Shown here: in pieces, positions 61,493 through 64,000 of the stretch
Numbering within the stretch: the stretch's first letter is position 1
How the letters are laid out: each line of letters opens with the position of its first letter
NCBI GenBank assembly: GCA_043721855.1
Contig: JAYSPY010000002.1
Span: 18,654-82,653, forward strand
Length of the DNA: 64,000 nt
Reading direction: 5' to 3'
DNA from: JACMNW01 sp043721855
GTDB taxonomy: Bacteria > Pseudomonadota > Alphaproteobacteria > Rhodobacterales > Rhodobacteraceae
Made by a program: the position numbers and the translations under genes
Notes under the pieces: generated by a model
Told to the model about the DNA's origin: nothing
The model's input: the letters and a program-made list of their open reading frames with translations, nothing else
Databases searched by the model: none

Positions 61493-62839
61493 TCACCCCC
61501 GCACCAGAATCGCCCCCAACCCTTTCATCAAGCCTTCAAACTTCGGAAAAGATGTCACAATCGGCGACGCATCATCCACCGACACCGGCTTCACCGAGGC
61601 CATGCCGCAGACCAGAAACGACATCGCAATCCTATGGTCCAAATGCGTGGCACAGGTCGCCCCGCCCGGCACGCCGCCCGGCCCCATGCCGTGCACGATC
61701 AGCGTGTCCTCGTCTTCCTCCACCCGCACACCGCAGGCCTCAAGCCCCCGCGCCATCGCGTCTATGCGGTCGCTTTCCTTCACCCGCAGCTCTTTGACGC
61801 CCCGCATGACCGTGCGGCCATGCGCGAATGCGGCCACCACCGACAGCACTGGAAATTCGTCAATCATCGACGGCGCGCGGCTGGCTGGCACCTCGATTCC
61901 CTGCATCGCTTCCGAAAACCGAACCCGCAAATCCGCCACCGGCTCGCCGCCCTCATGGCGCAGGTTCATGAATTCAATCTCTGCCCCCATCTCGACCAAC
62001 GTCAGATATAGCCCATTGCGCGTCAGGTTCTGGCTAACCCCCGGCACCAGCACATCAGACCCCTCCACTATCAACGCCGCACAGACCGGAAACGCGGCTG
62101 AACTTGGATCACGCGGCACCGCCACCCTCTGCGGACGCAATTCCGGCTGGCCCGTCAGGGTGATCACATTGCCCTCCGCCGTGGCCTCCACCGAAAGTTC
62201 CGCACCAAAGCCCAGCAACATCCGCTCCGAATGATCCCGCGTCGGTTCGCGCTCGATCACAACCGTCTGCCCCGGCGCGTTCAACCCGGCCAGCAGCACC
62301 GCCGATTTTACCTGCGCGCTTGCCACTGGCAGGGCATACCTGACCGGCACTGGACTGGCCGCCCCCACAACCGTCATCGGCAAACGCCCGCCGCGCCGAC
62401 CGTAAGCCTGCGCGCCAAACAGCGACAGCGGCTCCGTCACCCGTCCCATGGGCCGCTTGCACAGGCTGGCGTCCCCGGTAAATGTCGCCGTCATTGCCGT
62501 GGTTGCCATGCAGCCCATGATCAACCGAACCCCGGTGCCCGAATTGCCGCAATCAATCACACCTGATGGCTCAGAAAATCCGCCCACACCCACGCCGTGC
62601 ACCGACCAGGACCCCGCGCCATGCTGCACCACCTCTGCGCCAAACGCCCGCATCGCCGATGCGGTATCCAGCACGTCCTGACCTTCCAGCAATCCGGTGA
62701 TCCTCGTCTCGCCCACCGCCATAGCGCCAAAAATCAACGCCCGGTGCGAGATGGACTTATCCCCTGGCACCTCTGCCACGCCAGACAAAGCCCCAGATTT
62801 CCGCGCCGTCATCGGCTCTGCAACACCATGGCCAGACAT
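61493..62839 (-). CDS. aroA: 3-phosphoshikimate 1-carboxyvinyltransferase (EPSP synthase)
   Basis: This 448-residue enzyme starts at ATG 62839 (MSGHGVAEPMTARKSGALSG), nine bases after GAGGA. It contains VPGDKSISHRALIFGAMAVG (about 24-43), VIDCGNSGTGVRLIMG, LCKRPMGRVTEPL and RVKESDRIDAMARGLEACG. The class I/II distinction was not tested, but the GNSGT loop has Gly at the class-critical position, with Ala absent. It makes EPSP for chorismate. cmk lies downstream across the decayed VOC gene. Confidence 0.97.
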   Translation of the reverse strand: MSGHGVAEPMTARKSGALSGVAEVPGDKSISHRALIFGAMAVGETRITGLLEGQDVLDTASAMRAFGAEVVQHGAGSWSVHGVGVGGFSEPSGVIDCGNSGTGVRLIMGCMATTAMTATFTGDASLCKRPMGRVTEPLSLFGAQAYGRRGGRLPMTVVGAASPVPVRYALPVASAQVKSAVLLAGLNAPGQTVVIEREPTRDHSERMLLGFGAELSVEATAEGNVITLTGQPELRPQRVAVPRDPSSAAFPVCAALIVEGSDVLVPGVSQNLTRNGLYLTLVEMGAEIEFMNLRHEGGEPVADLRVRFSEAMQGIEVPASRAPSMIDEFPVLSVVAAFAHGRTVMRGVKELRVKESDRIDAMARGLEACGVRVEEDEDTLIVHGMGPGGVPGGATCATHLDHRIAMSFLVCGMASVKPVSVDDASPIVTSFPKFEGLMKGLGAILVRG

Positions 62840-62926
62840 GTCAGACACTCCTCACAATTTGCGCCTGATTAGCAAAAGCAAACCGCAGGGTCCACCAATC
62901 GCAGCCCGCAAATTTCACTTTGGCTT

Positions 62927-62946
62927 AAATATCCCCGCCGGAGGCA
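62927..62946 (-). repeat. 20-bp conserved intergenic element, copy 2
   Basis: This is the exact twin of 33296-33315, in the same orientation relative to leftward transcription. It is about 98 bp after the trmB stop codon and 87 bp before aroA. Confidence 0.85.
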
Positions 62947-63044
62947 ATCTTGACCCGCCGGGGGCCAACCTTGCACGCCCGGCGAAGTCCGGGCGCGCAA
63001 GAGAAAAAACCTGCGCGATCAGCGCGCCGCTACCTTGACGCCCC

Positions 63045-63743
63045 TCAGCCGACCCGCCGAAAGGTCAAATAATGCGGCACGCGGCTTTCCCGCAGCGCCT
63101 TCTGCTCATACCGGGTTGATAACCAATCACCCCAAGCCACCCCGCCCTGATCCACCAATTCAAACCCCGCCTGCGGTACTTCTTCCAGCGTCTGGCGCAC
63201 GTAATCTTCAATATCCGTCGCCACCCGAAACTCTGCCCCCGGTGCCATGACCCGTGCAAAGGCTTCCAGATACCCCTGCGTCACAAACCTGCGCCGATGA
63301 TGCCGCGCTTTTGGCCATGGATCAGGATAGTTCAAAAATGCTTTGGCAACCGACGCTTCTGGCAGCACCTCAAACAAATCACGCACATCGCCCGGATGAA
63401 TGCGCATGTTATCCACCGCCGCCGCCCGCGCCTTGCCCAAAAACATCGCAATGCCGTTGACATAGGGCTCGCAGCCGATGATCCCCACATCGGGATTTGC
63501 CGCCGCCATATGCACCAGATGCTCGCCGCCACCAAACCCCACTTCCACCCACAAAGGCCGCGCCCCAAATACGGTGCCCACATCAACCGGTGCGCGCTGT
63601 GGATTGTCTTCGCGCGTGATCCCACGAAACGTAAGCCCCGCCAAATCTTCCGCCAGATACGCCTTCTGGCTGGTGCGCAGCGTTTTGCCATGCACGCGGC
63701 CATAAAAATTGCGCCGCTCGTCGGGTACAGGCGTCTTCGTCAT
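63045..63743 (-). CDS. trmB: tRNA (guanosine(46)-N7)-methyltransferase
   Basis: This 232-residue enzyme begins MTKTPVPDERRNFYGRVHGK, with the RNFYGRVHGKTLRTSQ segment typical of TrmB. The SAM motif is LWVEVGFGGGEHLVHMAA (about 66-83), followed by IGCEPYVNGIAMFLG. KAFLNYPDPWPKARHHRRRFV near 140 is the substrate-binding signature (PDPWxKxxHxKRR). It makes m7G46 in tRNA variable loops. In related genomes metK is nearby, but here no gene is seen from 63744 to the window end. Confidence 0.97.
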   Translation of the reverse strand: MTKTPVPDERRNFYGRVHGKTLRTSQKAYLAEDLAGLTFRGITREDNPQRAPVDVGTVFGARPLWVEVGFGGGEHLVHMAAANPDVGIIGCEPYVNGIAMFLGKARAAAVDNMRIHPGDVRDLFEVLPEASVAKAFLNYPDPWPKARHHRRRFVTQGYLEAFARVMAPGAEFRVATDIEDYVRQTLEEVPQAGFELVDQGGVAWGDWLSTRYEQKALRESRVPHYLTFRRVG

Positions 63744-63812
63744 CAGTTCATTGCCTTTGCGAAATGCCGCCGATTAGCCCCCCTGCGCGCAAGCGTCAAG
63801 CCACCCCCCGTC

Positions 63813-63868
63813 TATGTGCCCCCGCCTGTGTGCTTCCGCCTGTGTGCCCCCGCCTGTGTGCCCCCGCC
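63813..63868. repeat. 14-bp tandem repeat, four units
   Basis: The unit TGTGTGCCCCCGCC occurs four times (first unit starts TATG, second has TT for CC). It lies in the intergenic stretch upstream of leftward trmB. Confidence 0.9.
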
Positions 63869-63893
63869 TGCGTCCACGGTCGCGCACCACCAT

Positions 63894-63947
63894 CAAGGCA
63901 CAGGCGCATGTGCGCCACCGCACAGCGTTGCGGCACCGCTTGCCTTG
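63894..63947. other. Possible three-way-junction structure
   Basis: CAAGGCA (63894-63900) pairs with TGCCTTG (63941-63947). Inside, GGCGC/GCGCC (63903-63916, loop ATGT) and CCGCA/TGCGG (63918-63933, six-base loop) form two further stems. The fold is possible on either strand. Whether it is transcribed is unknown; it may be a chance outcome of high GC. Confidence 0.35.
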
Positions 63948-64000
63948 CTCATTAGATCGCACGCGCTACTATCGCATCACGCATACCTCCCTTGCGCAGG

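Noticed and set aside
1..64000. tRNA or rRNA genes, CRISPR arrays, prophage or insertion sequence
   Set aside because: I looked for T-loop (GTTCRAATC) patterns, spaced direct repeats, phage structural gene runs and transposase motifs and found none that hold up.

Overview
The window is a GC-rich alphaproteobacterial chromosome segment. It is most likely from a member of the Rhodobacterales (Roseobacter group). The gene orders aroA-cmk-(insertion)-rpsA-ihfB-lapA-trpF-trpB, ybgC-tolQRAB-pal-cpoB-tilS-ftsH and ruvC-ruvA-ruvB support this, as do a DUF1127 protein and a phosphatidylcholine synthase. I did not see tRNA, rRNA, CRISPR, an insertion sequence or an integrated prophage. Most of the window is ordinary core genome with high coding density. 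Assignments rest on reading protein motifs by eye; no database search was run.

Layout. 1-6.5 kb: a surface/exopolysaccharide patch with a truncated RTX-type beta-propeller protein (GTG start), a family 2 glycosyltransferase, a GDP-mannose pyrophosphorylase/phosphomannose isomerase, and a large phage-like DUF2793 fibre protein. 6.6-14.5 kb: transporters (two EamA exporters, a LysE/ArgO amino-acid exporter divergent from its LysR/ArgP-type regulator, an SLC13 permease with TrkA-C domains), YebC, a small lipoprotein and a YmdB-type phosphoesterase. 14.7-18 kb: the ligase-associated DNA damage response pair Lhr-like helicase and PdeM. 18-21 kb: one-carbon and aromatic metabolism (folD, chorismate mutase, fhs). 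21-31.7 kb: MOSC, CorA, ftsH, tilS and the complete Tol-Pal envelope system. 31.8-42 kb: a methyltransferase, ruvCAB, DUF1127, prmA, msrA, an MFS transporter and priA. 42-46 kb: transaldolase, DUF484, xerC and pcs on the plus strand, then an EamA exporter and a frameshifted ogt. 46.7-51.9 kb: ileS, DUF2237, and a three-gene minus-strand set: a membrane-anchored LuxR regulator and two secreted PepSY-like proteins with very acidic tails. 52-63.7 kb: trpB, trpF, lapA, ihfB, rpsA, then an interruption (YihY, an approximately 600 bp decayed gap, a nitroreductase, a capsule-type glycan protein), cmk, a decayed VOC gene, aroA and trmB.

How the genes work together. The Tol-Pal genes form one long leftward unit, with stop/start overlaps or very short gaps through most of it. 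Its products link inner membrane, peptidoglycan and outer membrane. The ruv genes are coupled by overlap and have a LexA-box-like sequence inside the predicted promoter. The trp/ihfB/rpsA genes form a leftward unit with recognisable promoters and terminators.

Non-gene signals. There are four copies of a REP-like palindrome (GTAGGATGGGC...GCCCATC), two exact copies of a 20-bp element downstream of leftward genes, several short tandem repeats, and two clearly broken genes (ogt by one missing base, a VOC gene by two TGA codons plus a frameshift). The least explained protein-level feature is the PepSY/PepSY/membrane-LuxR cluster at 50.3-51.9 kb.
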